A stretch of 61,701 nucleotides of DNA, from IMG/VR virus record IMGVR_UViG_3300008120_000180, positions 1-61,701 of that record; one strand, given 5' to 3'. Both the position numbers and the translations under genes were made by a program. Source of the DNA: a virus. The notes under the pieces were generated by a model that searched no databases, had not been told where the DNA came from, and worked only from the letters and a program-made list of their open reading frames with translations. Positions 42,441-50,333 of the stretch are shown in pieces. Every line of letters begins with the position of its first letter. Positions within the stretch are counted from its first letter, which is position 1.

Positions 42441-42690
42441 ATTCCCTTTGTTTTGAATGACTTAACTGCAAACTATTGAAAATAAAGAGAATAAAATTTT
42501 CGGCTTCCAGCGGTCCCATAAATTTTGGTATATAAGGGTATATTGAAGGTCGCTGCGATTGCTCCAGGCCCATCCTGGAGCTAAATGCACCCTCCACACG
42601 AATCGATATCGAATGTGCTGAACTTGTTTGAAAATTTTATTCTCTTTAGAATGAGTGACTTGCAGTTAAGTCATTCAAAACAAAGGGAAT
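42441..42690. repeat. Nested perfect inverted repeats, 31 bp and 19 bp
   Basis: This 250 bp stretch lies between divergent promoters in the only gene-free interval above 300 bp. Outer arms: 42441-42471 and 42660-42690, 31 bp, no mismatch. Inner arms: 42483-42501 and 42630-42648, 19 bp, no mismatch. The two are separated by 11 unpaired bases on each side. The 128-base apex contains a further stem, GCTCCAGG-CCCAT-CCTGGAGC (42571-42591), and CGATATCG. No reading frame of note. It could be an origin of replication, a structured RNA, or a pair of inverted regulatory copies. It has no target-site duplication, which argues against a transposon. Confidence 0.8.
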
Positions 42691-42707
42691 ATTCTTTCGA
42701 AAAAATA

Positions 42708-42736
42708 TTGCTTCCTCTCCTCTAGTACGCTATAAT
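42708..42736 (+). promoter_or_regulatory. Host-type promoter, rightward
   Basis: TTGCTT (42708-42713), 17 bp, TATAAT (42731-42736). Drives the gene at 42762, which has a ribosome site AAGGA. The -35 region and first spacer bases (CTTCCTCTCC) resemble those of the divergent ligase promoter. Confidence 0.6.
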
Positions 42737-42761
42737 TGTTCTGTTGGTTGATAAGGAAACT

Positions 42762-42959
42762 ATGAAAATCTATCTGCTAATTGAATCCAAAGAATATCTG
42801 TACGATGATCGTACATTCAAAACGAATTTAGAGGCTTTCGTTTGTCCGGTGGCAGCTAATTTAGAACTACAAAAATTAGAGGCTTCTAAGGAAACCTCTT
42901 ATTCTTATAGGTTAATTTATTACGTCGAGAGTGTATATCTCAATCAACAATCTTTTTGA
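42762..42959 (+). CDS. Small hypothetical protein
   Basis: Encodes 65 residues from ATG 42762, chosen for AAGGAAACT just before it. IYLLIESKEYLYDDRTFKTN, then ANLELQKLEASKETSYSYRL: a small alpha/beta protein without recognised motif. It is the only rightward gene in a leftward block, fired by the promoter at 42708, and converges with the gene at 42940, overlapping its end by 20 bp. Being alone next to the inverted repeat, it may belong to the early regulatory set; function unknown. Confidence 0.55.
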   Translation: MKIYLLIESKEYLYDDRTFKTNLEAFVCPVAANLELQKLEASKETSYSYRLIYYVESVYLNQQSF

Positions 42960-43389
42960 TCGCTGTAAAGTTTATTACACCGTCTAAATTTTCTACTCGC
43001 ACACAGTTCTTTCCAAATTTTTCTGTTAACTCATTAATAGAAAAACTCGCCAAAGTATTTGTTATAAATTTATAGATATAAACATAGTCTTCATATGTTA
43101 TATCGTGTAAAGAACATTTTGCAAATATTCCTGTCTTAAGATCCTTTCTTTCTCTTTCGAAAAAGAACTTAAAGGATCTTTCTTTTTCCGCAAGAAAACA
43201 ATCAATCCAAACATCATCGTTTATCTTATATCCACTATAATCAATATTATTTCTGAATGGGAATTCTTCCTCTTCATTAAAGGATACGTATTTCTGCGAC
43301 CACTCTACAGATTTAATTTTCGGATATTTATCAAATAGCTCTTTAAAGAAAGAAGATAGATCTGTAATTGTATTTAAATTTCTATTCAT
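42940..43389 (-). CDS. Hypothetical protein downstream of gp32
   Basis: Encodes 149 residues, alpha/beta, acidic and aromatic-rich (KYVSFNEEEEFPFRNNI, FKFFFERERKDLKTGIFAKC, YVYIYKFITNTLASFSINEL). No signal peptide or recognised motif. It follows gp32 after the GGGGACC hairpin at 43398-43419 and may be expressed by read-through. It converges with the small plus-strand gene, overlapping it by 20 bp. Family unknown. Confidence 0.5.
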   Translation of the reverse strand: MNRNLNTITDLSSFFKELFDKYPKIKSVEWSQKYVSFNEEEEFPFRNNIDYSGYKINDDVWIDCFLAEKERSFKFFFERERKDLKTGIFAKCSLHDITYEDYVYIYKFITNTLASFSINELTEKFGKNCVRVENLDGVINFTAIKKIVD

Positions 43390-43397
43390 AGTATTTT

Positions 43398-43419
43398 ATG
43401 GGGACCTTTCGGTCCCCAT
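43398..43419. terminator. GGGGACC hairpin after gp32
   Basis: ATGGGGACC-TTTC-GGTCCCCAT lies 7 bp after the gp32 stop. The minus strand lacks a T-run after it (ATAAAATAC), so it may protect the 3' end of gp32 mRNA or give partial termination; the plus strand has ATTCATTTTT. A stem with the same GGGGACC arms occurs at 56536-56558. Confidence 0.55.
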
Positions 43420-43425
43420 TCATTT

Positions 43426-44361
43426 TTACTCTTCAGCTAACTTACGGAAATAATCCAACGAATCATCATCTTCTTCAACTTCACCCGAAGATTTCGAATT
43501 ACCCCAAGGAACATCTTCTGTATCATCAGCAGAAGCAATTGCTTTACTTACTGGTTTTGATTCCATCTTAGCTGGAGAAGATGCTGGCTTAGAAGCACCA
43601 ACTAGGTTGGTCGAAGGTGCCTTAACACCAAGAACTTTATCGAGACGTGCGGATAATTCCTCATAAGTCTTAAAGTTCTTAGGATCGTGAAATTCGTTTA
43701 AATTATATAGCGAATTCCAAACTGTCTCAATAGCAGAATCATCTCCATCTAATAGAGGACATTGATTCTCAAAAATCGAATTATCGTAATTCGGATACCC
43801 ATCAACTCGCTTAATTTTCAAGCGGAAATTAGCACCTTGCCAAAATTCAAAAGGATCGATAGGATCTTCACCTTCGAAGACAGGCTTCATTGCTTCTTGA
43901 ATCTTATCGAAAATTTTCTTACCGTATTTGAATAGAAATACTTTGCCTTCATTTTGAGGATTCTTAGGATCCGAGATTACATAGATATTAGAAATATATT
44001 GTTGCTTACGTTTACGTTTACGAACGATTTCTTTATTCGCTTCAATACCTGTGGCCCATAATTCAGAATTACGTTCTGAACAAGGATCTGGCTTGCCAAT
44101 CGTTGTTAAAGAATTCTCGATATACCAACCACCAGGACCTTGAAATGCATGCGAATACATATTAATCCAAGGCAACTTATCATTCTTACCAGCTGGTAAG
44201 AAACGAATCAATGCAGTTCCATTACCTGTTTTCTCATCAATCGGAACAGACCAAAAACGATCATCTTGATAACTCTTAGTTCCGGAAGACATCTTCTCTA
44301 GTTCGGCAACTAGATTGTTTAAATTACTCTTACTTTTCTTTTTATAATCTGCGAAATTCAT
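43426..44361 (-). CDS. 32: Single-stranded DNA-binding protein gp32
   Basis: Encodes 311 residues (T4 gp32 is 301). N-terminal B domain (FADYKKKSKSNLNNLVAELE), core OB-fold with TALIRFLPAGKND, the ENEGKVFLFKYGKKIFDKI type signature (here NEGKVFLFKYGKKIFDKIQE) and FWQGANFRLKIKRVDGYPNY near 190, and an acidic C-terminal tail (VEEDDDSLDYFRKLAEE) that recruits partners such as gp59. The T4 zinc ligands (His and three Cys) are not kept: only one Cys remains in KPDPCSERNSELW, as in cyanophage versions. It coats ssDNA in replication and recombination. Confidence 0.95.
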   Translation of the reverse strand: MNFADYKKKSKSNLNNLVAELEKMSSGTKSYQDDRFWSVPIDEKTGNGTALIRFLPAGKNDKLPWINMYSHAFQGPGGWYIENSLTTIGKPDPCSERNSELWATGIEANKEIVRKRKRKQQYISNIYVISDPKNPQNEGKVFLFKYGKKIFDKIQEAMKPVFEGEDPIDPFEFWQGANFRLKIKRVDGYPNYDNSIFENQCPLLDGDDSAIETVWNSLYNLNEFHDPKNFKTYEELSARLDKVLGVKAPSTNLVGASKPASSPAKMESKPVSKAIASADDTEDVPWGNSKSSGEVEEDDDSLDYFRKLAEE

Positions 44362-44375
44362 ATATTTCCTTTTTG

Positions 44376-44663
44376 TTAATTGATATTATTTGCTAGTTTT
44401 TTATTAAGATCGTCGATAATTTGCTTTAATACTGCATTTTCTTGCTGAAGTGTAATGATATCTTCTTTATGTTTAATTTCTTCCATTCTAAAGATATCCA
44501 TTAATTCATTGATAACAGATTCAAACACATCATCTAGTTCTCGTTTTACATCAAACAATTCTTTTAAAGATTCAGTAACTTCATGTAATTGAACACCACT
44601 TTCTTGAAGTGAAGAATCTTCAAAATTATCGGAGTCATCTTCTAAATAAATATAATCACTCAT
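44376..44663 (-). CDS. Acidic coiled-coil hypothetical protein
   Basis: Encodes 95 residues: a very acidic start (SDYIYLEDDSDNFEDSS) and a coiled coil from about residue 28 to the end (ELDDVFESVINELMDIF, ITLQQENAVLKQIIDDLNKK). No known family. It is directly upstream of gp32 with its own host-type promoter and ribosome site AAAGGAAATT, so the promoter probably also feeds gp32. Could be a replication accessory protein; unknown. Confidence 0.55.
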   Translation of the reverse strand: MSDYIYLEDDSDNFEDSSLQESGVQLHEVTESLKELFDVKRELDDVFESVINELMDIFRMEEIKHKEDIITLQQENAVLKQIIDDLNKKLANNIN

Positions 44664-44682
44664 AATTTCCTTTCATAATTTA

Positions 44683-44711
44683 ATCATACTACGCTGTTAG
44701 TATTTAGTCAA
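44683..44711 (-). promoter_or_regulatory. Host-type promoter before the gp32 unit
   Basis: TTGACT (44706-44711), 17 bp, TATGAT (44683-44688), then a 13-base leader with AAAGGA and ATG 44663. A second TTGACT starts 5 bp further upstream. Confidence 0.6.
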
Positions 44712-45337
44712 GTCAAAAATATTTCTTTAAACATAGATTTGATTTCTTTCGATTCCGGTAGATAATGCGAAATAAATGGATAATATTTAGTCATTAATAG
44801 ATATTGATCTTTCCAGATAGGATCGAAATCTTTTTTCTTATTCATGTTATTAGAGAATAACATGACAATATCTAAAGCGATAAATGTCTCAATCCTAATG
44901 TCATTCCTTAAAAGGAATTTGAATATAATTGGATGTGTACCTTCTTTTATTTTAAAGACATCAACTATTTCTATTTCAGATTTAAGACAATACTCTCTTA
45001 TAAGAGAGAATTCTTTTTTAAGATAATATCTAATTCCTTCAACATATCCTCTAAACTTAAGATATCTTGTTTCATTATCTTTTTCTAGCAAATCTTTAAC
45101 CCAAAAATTAGAGTTATGTATTTGCTCTACTAACATCTTTTCTATTATTTTTTCTCTACTAAATTTATGTGCCAGTTTATCGAAATGATACTTATCTTTT
45201 CTAGAATTATAAGATGCTTGAGTTGCTTTCGTTTTCCCGTTAAATTTGAAGAAATTATAAGAATTAGAACTAAAGTGCATTTTAAATGCTAGATATAATA
45301 CATAAGCATCAAATCCAGAAATTTGGGTTCCACTCAT
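44708..45337 (-). CDS. 59: Helicase loader gp59
   Basis: Encodes 209 residues (T4 gp59 is 217). Helical throughout, with TQASYNSRKDKYHFDKLAHK followed by FSREKIIEKMLVEQIHNSNF and WVKDLL, aligned with T4 'AAYQKRRDKYFFQKLSEKYKLKELALIFISNLVANQDAWIGDI'. The C-terminal half (FKFLLRNDIRIETFIALDIV) parallels T4 'FKLLQSNIISFETFILLD'. gp59 loads the replicative helicase on gp32-coated forks. Gene order gp33-gp59-gp32 is as in T4. Its ATG overlaps the gp33 stop. Confidence 0.88.
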   Translation of the reverse strand: MSGTQISGFDAYVLYLAFKMHFSSNSYNFFKFNGKTKATQASYNSRKDKYHFDKLAHKFSREKIIEKMLVEQIHNSNFWVKDLLEKDNETRYLKFRGYVEGIRYYLKKEFSLIREYCLKSEIEIVDVFKIKEGTHPIIFKFLLRNDIRIETFIALDIVMLFSNNMNKKKDFDPIWKDQYLLMTKYYPFISHYLPESKEIKSMFKEIFLT

Positions 45338-45618
45338 ATTGGTAATTTAGTCTGAGAATTAATATCCTTTCTTAAGAGTTTAAGAGCCTTAGCATCTTGC
45401 TCTATTTCACACCTTAATGATGCCGGAATAATTTTACAAACTGACTCAACATCATAAGAGTATTTATCGCAATACAATAAAAGAGCATCAATATAATTGA
45501 TATCGTGATGCCATACTAAATCCGTCACTTCATTATATATTTCTTCTGGTTTAATTATTAAATCTTCGATTGGTTCAAGTACCATTTTACTTCCCTTAAT
45601 TTGTAGTATCGAGCTCAT
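45334..45618 (-). CDS. 33: Late-transcription coactivator gp33
   Basis: Encodes 94 residues from 45618, or 83 from the internal ATG 45585. The core NYIDALLLYCDKYSYDVESV followed by IPASLRCEIEQDA matches T4 gp33 'SYLEATTAFLEENSIPETQFAKFIPSGIIEKIQSEA' and the cyanophage forms, and the position next to gp59 is that of T4. gp33 bridges RNA polymerase and the sliding clamp at late promoters, consistent with the TATAAATA boxes in this window. A TATAAT lies six bases before ATG 45618 (leaderless start), while ATG 45585 has a ribosome site AAGGGAAG; both starts are possible. Confidence 0.82.
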   Translation of the reverse strand: MSSILQIKGSKMVLEPIEDLIIKPEEIYNEVTDLVWHHDINYIDALLLYCDKYSYDVESVCKIIPASLRCEIEQDAKALKLLRKDINSQTKLPI

Positions 45619-45665
45619 AATACTATTATACTTGTTATCTGTACAAAAGAAAAATAAATTATGTA

Positions 45666-45694
45666 TTGACTTTAGAGGAATAAGACGTTATACT
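45666..45694 (+). promoter_or_regulatory. Host-type promoter facing against the local genes
   Basis: TTGACT (45666-45671), 17 bp, TATACT (45689-45694) on the plus strand. Every gene for more than 5 kb downstream is on the minus strand, so a transcript would be antisense to 45716-45922 and uvsW. No start codon follows within 40 bp. Confidence 0.5.
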
Positions 45695-45715
45695 AAGTGT
45701 GTAGCGACGTTAAAG

Positions 45716-45922
45716 TTATAGAATAATTAGATTACTTCTGGATTGTAACCCTTGTGTATAATCTTCTAGTAATTCTCTAACAACCAATCTTGCATTAACC
45801 CTACCCATATTCATCTGACCAGTTATCATTATCCTCCGATCGAGCTCGACCATTGCTTCTTCTAGATTAGTAGGAATAATTCTTTCGTAAGATGGTTTAG
45901 AAATTTTGATAATATTTTCCAT
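45716..45922 (-). CDS. Small hypothetical protein after uvsW
   Basis: Encodes 68 residues (IIKISKPSYERIIPTNLEEA, then MVELDRRIMITGQMNMGRVN). A short helical protein without recognised motif; the 'RRIMITGQMNMGRVNARLVVREL' helix is basic and could contact nucleic acid. Start lies 1 bp after the uvsW stop, so it is cotranscribed with uvsW. In T4 the dsbA gene is in this general area, but the sequence does not match it. Confidence 0.5.
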   Translation of the reverse strand: MENIIKISKPSYERIIPTNLEEAMVELDRRIMITGQMNMGRVNARLVVRELLEDYTQGLQSRSNLIIL

Positions 45923-45923
45923 T

Positions 45924-47399
45924 TTATTTCTCCAATTTAATGTCTAAAATTTGATATTCAAAATCTTCTTCGTTATATATCTTAATTCTTTCTTTGAAGT
46001 GATTATATGCATAATTATTTTTATTCTTGTATCGCAAATCATCTACTAAATCAAATAGAACAGACGGACCAGATTTCTTATCTGAAGTCCTCAGAACTCT
46101 TCCGATTGATTGAAGAGTTCTGACTCTTGATTTAGAAGGATGTGTGAATATAATATTCTTAAGAGTAGGAATATTAATACCTGTAGAGAAAATTTGAGAA
46201 GATGCGACAATTATTGCATTATCTACATTGTCAATTGACTTTCTTACTGATTCTCTTATCTCAGTTTCAGTTCCACCAAATATAAAGAACACTGGTTTAT
46301 TAGTACATTCTTGTATTAAATCAAATATAATTCTTCCGTGTGCTTCAACTCTTGAGAACAATATTAATGTGTTTCCTTTTAAAGATGCCGCTAATTTTGC
46401 AATATATCTGTTTCTCTTCTCATTAGAGATAATAAATTGCACTTCATCTTCCCAAGAGGCTATCTTTAATTCTTTCTTTGTTATATCAGAGTATGAAAAA
46501 ACTAAGACATTTATATTTAAATCAGCTAACTTTTTTTCTTTTATTAATTTAGAAGTAGTGGTTAAGGAATACGCTTTCCCGAATAAACCTTCTACTTGTA
46601 GTTGATGTAATTGTTGGCCGGAAAGAGTTCCAGTAAAGCCAAATCTGTAATGTGCATTTACACACTTATCGAATAGCTTAGAAACTTCTTTTGCTGCGTA
46701 TAAATGTGTTTCGTCTCCGATAACAACAGAGAAATTATGAAACCATGATTCAGGATTATCATATATAGATTGCCAAGTGGAAATTATAATTCGCTTCTGC
46801 TCTCTAACCATTCCTGAATATATTCTTGTAATTTTATTAGAAGGTTCCCAATAAGGGAAGTAATCACAAATATCAGAATACATCTGTTCCACAAGAGATG
46901 TTGTAGGACAGATTAATAGAATATCGCCTTCGTCATTATCATAGTAAAACTTAATAATAGATGCTATTATCAGACTTTTGCCAGAAGCAGTTGGACTTAA
47001 AGCGATATATCTAGGATTTGTTATTGCACGTCTAATACCTTCTATCTGATAATCTCTTGGTTCAATACTTTGACCGTTATTGTACCATTTCGTTTGAGAA
47101 ATAAAATCATTCGCTTCTTTCTCGCTATAAGAGATATTATCAGATTCTTGTATAAAGTTATAACCATTATCCTTTGCATAACTTTCTACATAATGACTTA
47201 AACCTTTATGTAGTGTACAATTCTTCTTATTAAGAAGATGTATTTTCCCATCCCAAAGTCTTCTCTTAAACTTTGACATAAACTTAGCATTTGGAACGTC
47301 AAATGAAAGACGTTCCCATAATTCTTGAATTATACCTGGATCTGTTTCTACTCGGATCCATGTTGCGTTTATGTTAGTTAATTTTATAGTTGCATTCAC
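45924..47399 (-). CDS. uvsW: UvsW recombination helicase
   Basis: Encodes 491 residues (T4 UvsW is about 500). An N-terminal substrate domain (WERLSFDVPNAKFMSKFKRR) is followed by the SF2 core: Q-like EPRDYQIEGIRRA, motif I SPTASGKS near residue 135, motif II GDETHLY near 230, motif III GFTGTL near 262, and motif VI QSIGRVLRTSD near 450. UvsW unwinds branched DNA and R-loops and moves replication from origins to recombination. It comes after uvsY in this operon. No truncation. Confidence 0.94.
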   Translation of the reverse strand: MNATIKLTNINATWIRVETDPGIIQELWERLSFDVPNAKFMSKFKRRLWDGKIHLLNKKNCTLHKGLSHYVESYAKDNGYNFIQESDNISYSEKEANDFISQTKWYNNGQSIEPRDYQIEGIRRAITNPRYIALSPTASGKSLIIASIIKFYYDNDEGDILLICPTTSLVEQMYSDICDYFPYWEPSNKITRIYSGMVREQKRIIISTWQSIYDNPESWFHNFSVVIGDETHLYAAKEVSKLFDKCVNAHYRFGFTGTLSGQQLHQLQVEGLFGKAYSLTTTSKLIKEKKLADLNINVLVFSYSDITKKELKIASWEDEVQFIISNEKRNRYIAKLAASLKGNTLILFSRVEAHGRIIFDLIQECTNKPVFFIFGGTETEIRESVRKSIDNVDNAIIVASSQIFSTGINIPTLKNIIFTHPSKSRVRTLQSIGRVLRTSDKKSGPSVLFDLVDDLRYKNKNNYAYNHFKERIKIYNEEDFEYQILDIKLEK

Positions 47400-47410
47400 A
47401 TAACTATTTA

Positions 47411-47842
47411 TTATCCAATCTCACCACTATCGAATTTTAACATAGTTATTGCATTTTTAATAGAGAACTCACGCTGCTCAATTCCTCGTAGGATTTTTTC
47501 TAGATAGAAACATTTTTCTTTTTGCATTGCAATTTTATTTGATATTGTCAAAATATCTTCATCTGATTCTAGATATATATCTATGTCTTGTCTTAGAATT
47601 TTCTTATCGAATGGTTTCTCTTCATATTCTTCTGGAGATGCTTTACCAGAGTAATATTCCCATTTTTGTTTTCTCAGTATTGCGAACTTTGAAGTAAGAG
47701 TATGTAATAATACTTTTTCGTTCCTATAAATCTCTAGATACTTAGAAAGTATATTCGGCGTTCTTGTTGCTTCTTCAACAAGTTTAAACCTGTCGATCTT
47801 CATATCTTCATTTACCATCTTAACTAAGTCATCAAATTTCAT
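47411..47842 (-). CDS. uvsY: Recombination mediator UvsY
   Basis: Encodes 143 residues (T4 UvsY is 137). Pattern conserved: EEATRTPNILSKYLEIYRNE, AILRKQKWEYYSGKASPEEY, the DILTISNKIAMQKEKCFYLE helix and the IEQREFSIKNAITMLKFDSG end, comparable with T4 'LKARLDYYSGRGDGDEF' and 'IKSRGFAIKHIQDMRAFEAG'. UvsY loads UvsX recombinase on gp32-covered ssDNA. It overlaps the nuclease gene upstream by 11 bp and is followed by uvsW. Confidence 0.9.
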   Translation of the reverse strand: MKFDDLVKMVNEDMKIDRFKLVEEATRTPNILSKYLEIYRNEKVLLHTLTSKFAILRKQKWEYYSGKASPEEYEEKPFDKKILRQDIDIYLESDEDILTISNKIAMQKEKCFYLEKILRGIEQREFSIKNAITMLKFDSGEIG

Positions 47843-48509
47843 TCTTATACTCCAGATCAGGAAGGTGCTTTTTAATAATATCGGCTAGAGATTTGTAATG
47901 TTTATTTCTTTTTGTTTTGAATACGATCGGTGTTGAGTCATATACACTCATTATAATTGTTATGTTATTAACTTTTATTCTAGTCATCTCTTCTAACATT
48001 AAAGAGTAAGCTGTTCCTTGTACGAAATAATTTTCGATCCATTCTTCTTTTTTCTCTTTCCGTGATGTTTTAAAGTCTATGATAGACAATTCGCCTTCAT
48101 ACTCAGCTATACAATCGGTTCTTCCGGCTATTCGCAAGACATCTGAGTAAAGAGCACTTTCTTGTACTAATATGTTATCTATATTATCGAGTTTGTCTTG
48201 AACTCCAATGAACATATACTTAGAATGCGGTGTACAGTTATCCAAATAATTTTCTTTATTTTGTAAGTATTTTTCTACATGTTCGTGGAACAAAGTACCA
48301 ACTTCGCAGGCGTAAGAAGAAATTTTATCTGCTTCTTCTTCGCCAATAGAAGCTCTCCAAGAAGCCATACCTTCTTTAGAAGTTTGACCCAAGAGAGTGG
48401 TAATGGATGGCCTGTAATTGCCTTCTGGAGTTATATAATATCTTTTTCCATTTATCTCTTGGGTCTCTAATTCAGGTAATGATAAGTAATTATGTGTAAA
48501 TTTCTTCAT
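47832..48509 (-). CDS. PD-(D/E)XK exonuclease (RecB/Cas4-like)
   Basis: Encodes 225 residues. Active-site elements in order: YRPSITTLLGQTSKEGMASW (substrate region), the His of GTLFHEHVEKYL near 93, AGRTDCIAEYEGELSIIDFK near 128-147 with the Asp and the D-x-K pair, and the QGTAYSLMLEE motif near 163. This is the PD-(D/E)XK single-strand exonuclease family commonly found beside uvsY in cyanophage-like genomes. It overlaps uvsY by 11 bp. The ATG is six bases after a TATAAT, another possible leaderless start, though no good -35 is seen. Confidence 0.82.
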   Translation of the reverse strand: MKKFTHNYLSLPELETQEINGKRYYITPEGNYRPSITTLLGQTSKEGMASWRASIGEEEADKISSYACEVGTLFHEHVEKYLQNKENYLDNCTPHSKYMFIGVQDKLDNIDNILVQESALYSDVLRIAGRTDCIAEYEGELSIIDFKTSRKEKKEEWIENYFVQGTAYSLMLEEMTRIKVNNITIIMSVYDSTPIVFKTKRNKHYKSLADIIKKHLPDLEYKNEI

Positions 48510-48538
48510 ATATTAATTATACTACATTTCTGTTTCTT

Positions 48539-49288
48539 CTACCTCTTCTTTAATCTTCCGTTAGTATAATTTTCTGGAATTTTATCGTCTTTTGAAATTA
48601 ATTGTTCGATAATATTGTTAGTAATCCATTTTCTTTTTGGTCTATTTTTGGCTTTCAAAGAAATTTTTCTCTTACACTCTTCTGTATGAGGAATTCCTTT
48701 ATTCGGTGCCGCTCGACCTTTTTGTCTTTCCGATTGTCTTATAGATTGTTCAACTGTTCTCTTTTTACCTTTATTTTTAAAACTCATTTTTCTTTTCGAT
48801 TCATCGGAATGTTTTCTTCCATAAATGGGTGAGTTACTTCCAAATCTACCACGGTGATATGAATTTTTAGACATTTGAGTTTTCGTTTTTTCAGAATGTT
48901 TTCTACCCAACATACCTTTTCCGTGATTCATAGATATATTCAACCTCATTTGTTCAGTCCTTTTTCTTCCGGTATTATCGCTAAATAATTTACCAGCAAT
49001 ACATAGATTAATATATAACGGATTATTGACAACATTCATTTTTTTCTGAAATGATTCTTCCCGATTTAACGCTTCTTCCCTCGTAGTGTGAGTTGTTAGA
49101 ATTTGCGTCTCGAAAAGATGTGGATTATCTTTTAATTCTAAAAGCCAGATTTGTTTATATTTTTTGCTTTGAACCGATCCACGATATCCTTCGCTTATCT
49201 TAAGCGCAGAAGTTGATCCAATATAAAATGGTGGAAGTTTATTACCTTTGTAGATTGTAAGGTAAGTACAATAAATAACATTAGACAT
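48539..49288 (-). CDS. GIY-YIG homing endonuclease 4, inserted at the phoH 3' end
   Basis: Encodes 249 residues. N-terminal nuclease domain like endonucleases 1 and 2: [52 protein letters not shown]-terminal half has NUMOD3-like repeats (GRKHSEKTKTQMSKN, GRKHSDESKRKMSFK, HTEECKRKISLKAK). The ATG lies in the last part of phoH in another frame, and uses AAGGAG inside phoH codons as its ribosome site. The phoH ending has been replaced by a read-through of this gene's 5' part. Confidence 0.87.
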   Translation of the reverse strand: MSNVIYCTYLTIYKGNKLPPFYIGSTSALKISEGYRGSVQSKKYKQIWLLELKDNPHLFETQILTTHTTREEALNREESFQKKMNVVNNPLYINLCIAGKLFSDNTGRKRTEQMRLNISMNHGKGMLGRKHSEKTKTQMSKNSYHRGRFGSNSPIYGRKHSDESKRKMSFKNKGKKRTVEQSIRQSERQKGRAAPNKGIPHTEECKRKISLKAKNRPKRKWITNNIIEQLISKDDKIPENYTNGRLKKR

Positions 49289-49929
49289 ATAATTTCGAAC
49301 TCCTTCATTTCAGAAATAATATTAATCATTTCTTCTAAACCACTAACATCATATTTAGATCTGTATAAATCATTTTGTTTTGTGTCACCACACATTATCA
49401 ATTTGGTGTTTTTACCAACTCTTGTTATGACAGTTTTAATTTCTTCGTAATTACAGTTTTGGATTTCGTCTAAAATTATGAACGTATTGTTGATTGTAGT
49501 TCCTCTTAGATAAGAAGTAGAACAGAACTCAACAAATCCTTTACTCTTTAATATCTCAAATGCGTCTCCTCTACCAAATAATTCTGAGAATACTCCTTTA
49601 TATGGATCTTCGTAAACTGACATCTTTTCTTTAAGAGTTCCTGGTAAAAACCCAACATCTCTTGTAGATACAGTAGATCTTATAATCATTATTTTATGAG
49701 GATCATCTAAATCTTTAGATCTTATGATTCTTGATAAAGCTAGATACAGCGAAATATATGTTTTTCCTGTGCCTGCTGATCCGCATAACAATAAATTGTA
49801 ACCCTCTTCAAAAGCATCAAATACATCTTTCTGTGCTTCTGTAAGAGGGGAGATTTTCTTTAAATTAAATGAAGAATCAATAGTTGGAAATTCTAGATTC
49901 TTCTTAGAAGTTCTTGGTTTTCTTGACAT
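49195..49929 (-). CDS. phoH: PhoH-like ATPase with replaced C-terminus
   Basis: Encodes 244 residues. Walker A LLLCGSAGTGKTYISLYLAL near 48, MIIRSTVSTRDVGFLPGTLK near 87, Walker B FIILDEIQNCNYEEIKTVI near 152, and LIMCGDTKQNDL near 182 are all intact. After EMKEFE near 210 the expected end (helix with 'DIVRSxxVK') is missing; the last ~35 residues come from the out-of-frame start of the inserted endonuclease. PhoH proteins are RNA/ATP-binding and of uncertain role in phage. The ATPase core may still be active. Confidence 0.87.
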   Translation of the reverse strand: MSRKPRTSKKNLEFPTIDSSFNLKKISPLTEAQKDVFDAFEEGYNLLLCGSAGTGKTYISLYLALSRIIRSKDLDDPHKIMIIRSTVSTRDVGFLPGTLKEKMSVYEDPYKGVFSELFGRGDAFEILKSKGFVEFCSTSYLRGTTINNTFIILDEIQNCNYEEIKTVITRVGKNTKLIMCGDTKQNDLYRSKYDVSGLEEMINIISEMKEFEIICLMLFIVLTLQSTKVINFHHFILDQLLRLR

Positions 49930-49970
49930 TTGTTAATTCCTTGTGGAACATGACAAATAAAGCGCATCAG

Positions 49971-50246
49971 TTAAAATTCTCTGGCAATCGACCTCGTTCT
50001 TTCAACATTTCCATGAGGGTGTGCTTCTTTAATTCTACCTAAAACATACTTCTGAAAATCAGATGGTGCTCTTGTTACTCCGATTCTTACCGGATCACAA
50101 ATACCAGGGGCAGTAATCGTTTTTGATATAGTTAAAGAATTACAATTTGGACATGGTTCTTTTGTTGGTGAATCAAGATCTGACATGGATACTCTTTTCT
50201 CAAAAGAATATTCGCAAGATGTACAATTATAGTCGTATAGAGGCAT
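49971..50246 (-). CDS. FmdB-type zinc ribbon protein
   Basis: Encodes 91 residues from ATG 50246, selected because AAGGAG lies 9 bp before it and MPLYDYNCTSC is the canonical start of the FmdB family. CTSC near 8-11 and CPNC near 32-35 make the zinc ribbon. The basic C-terminal half (FQKYVLGRIKEAHPHG, ERTRSIAREF) is usual for phage members. The family is a putative regulator with unknown target. It lies between the MoxR-like gene's terminator and phoH. Confidence 0.8.
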   Translation of the reverse strand: MPLYDYNCTSCEYSFEKRVSMSDLDSPTKEPCPNCNSLTISKTITAPGICDPVRIGVTRAPSDFQKYVLGRIKEAHPHGNVERTRSIAREF

Positions 50247-50276
50247 CTTAATTAACTCCTTCATATTATTACTTAT

Positions 50277-50308
50277 AAAAAAAAAATGGACAGGCTTTTG
50301 GCCTGTCC
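50277..50308 (-). terminator. Rho-independent terminator
   Basis: GGACAGGC-CAAAA-GCCTGTCC stem (50288-50308) followed on the minus strand by ATTTTTTTT. It ends the MoxR-like transcription unit, 25 bp after its stop. Confidence 0.85.
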
Positions 50309-50333
50309 TTAGTTAGTTTAAGGAGAAATAATT

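Noticed and set aside
42441-42690. Transposon or MITE as explanation of the inverted repeats
   Set aside because: No target-site duplication, no transposase, and internal second repeat with symmetric spacing; regulatory or origin function is more likely.
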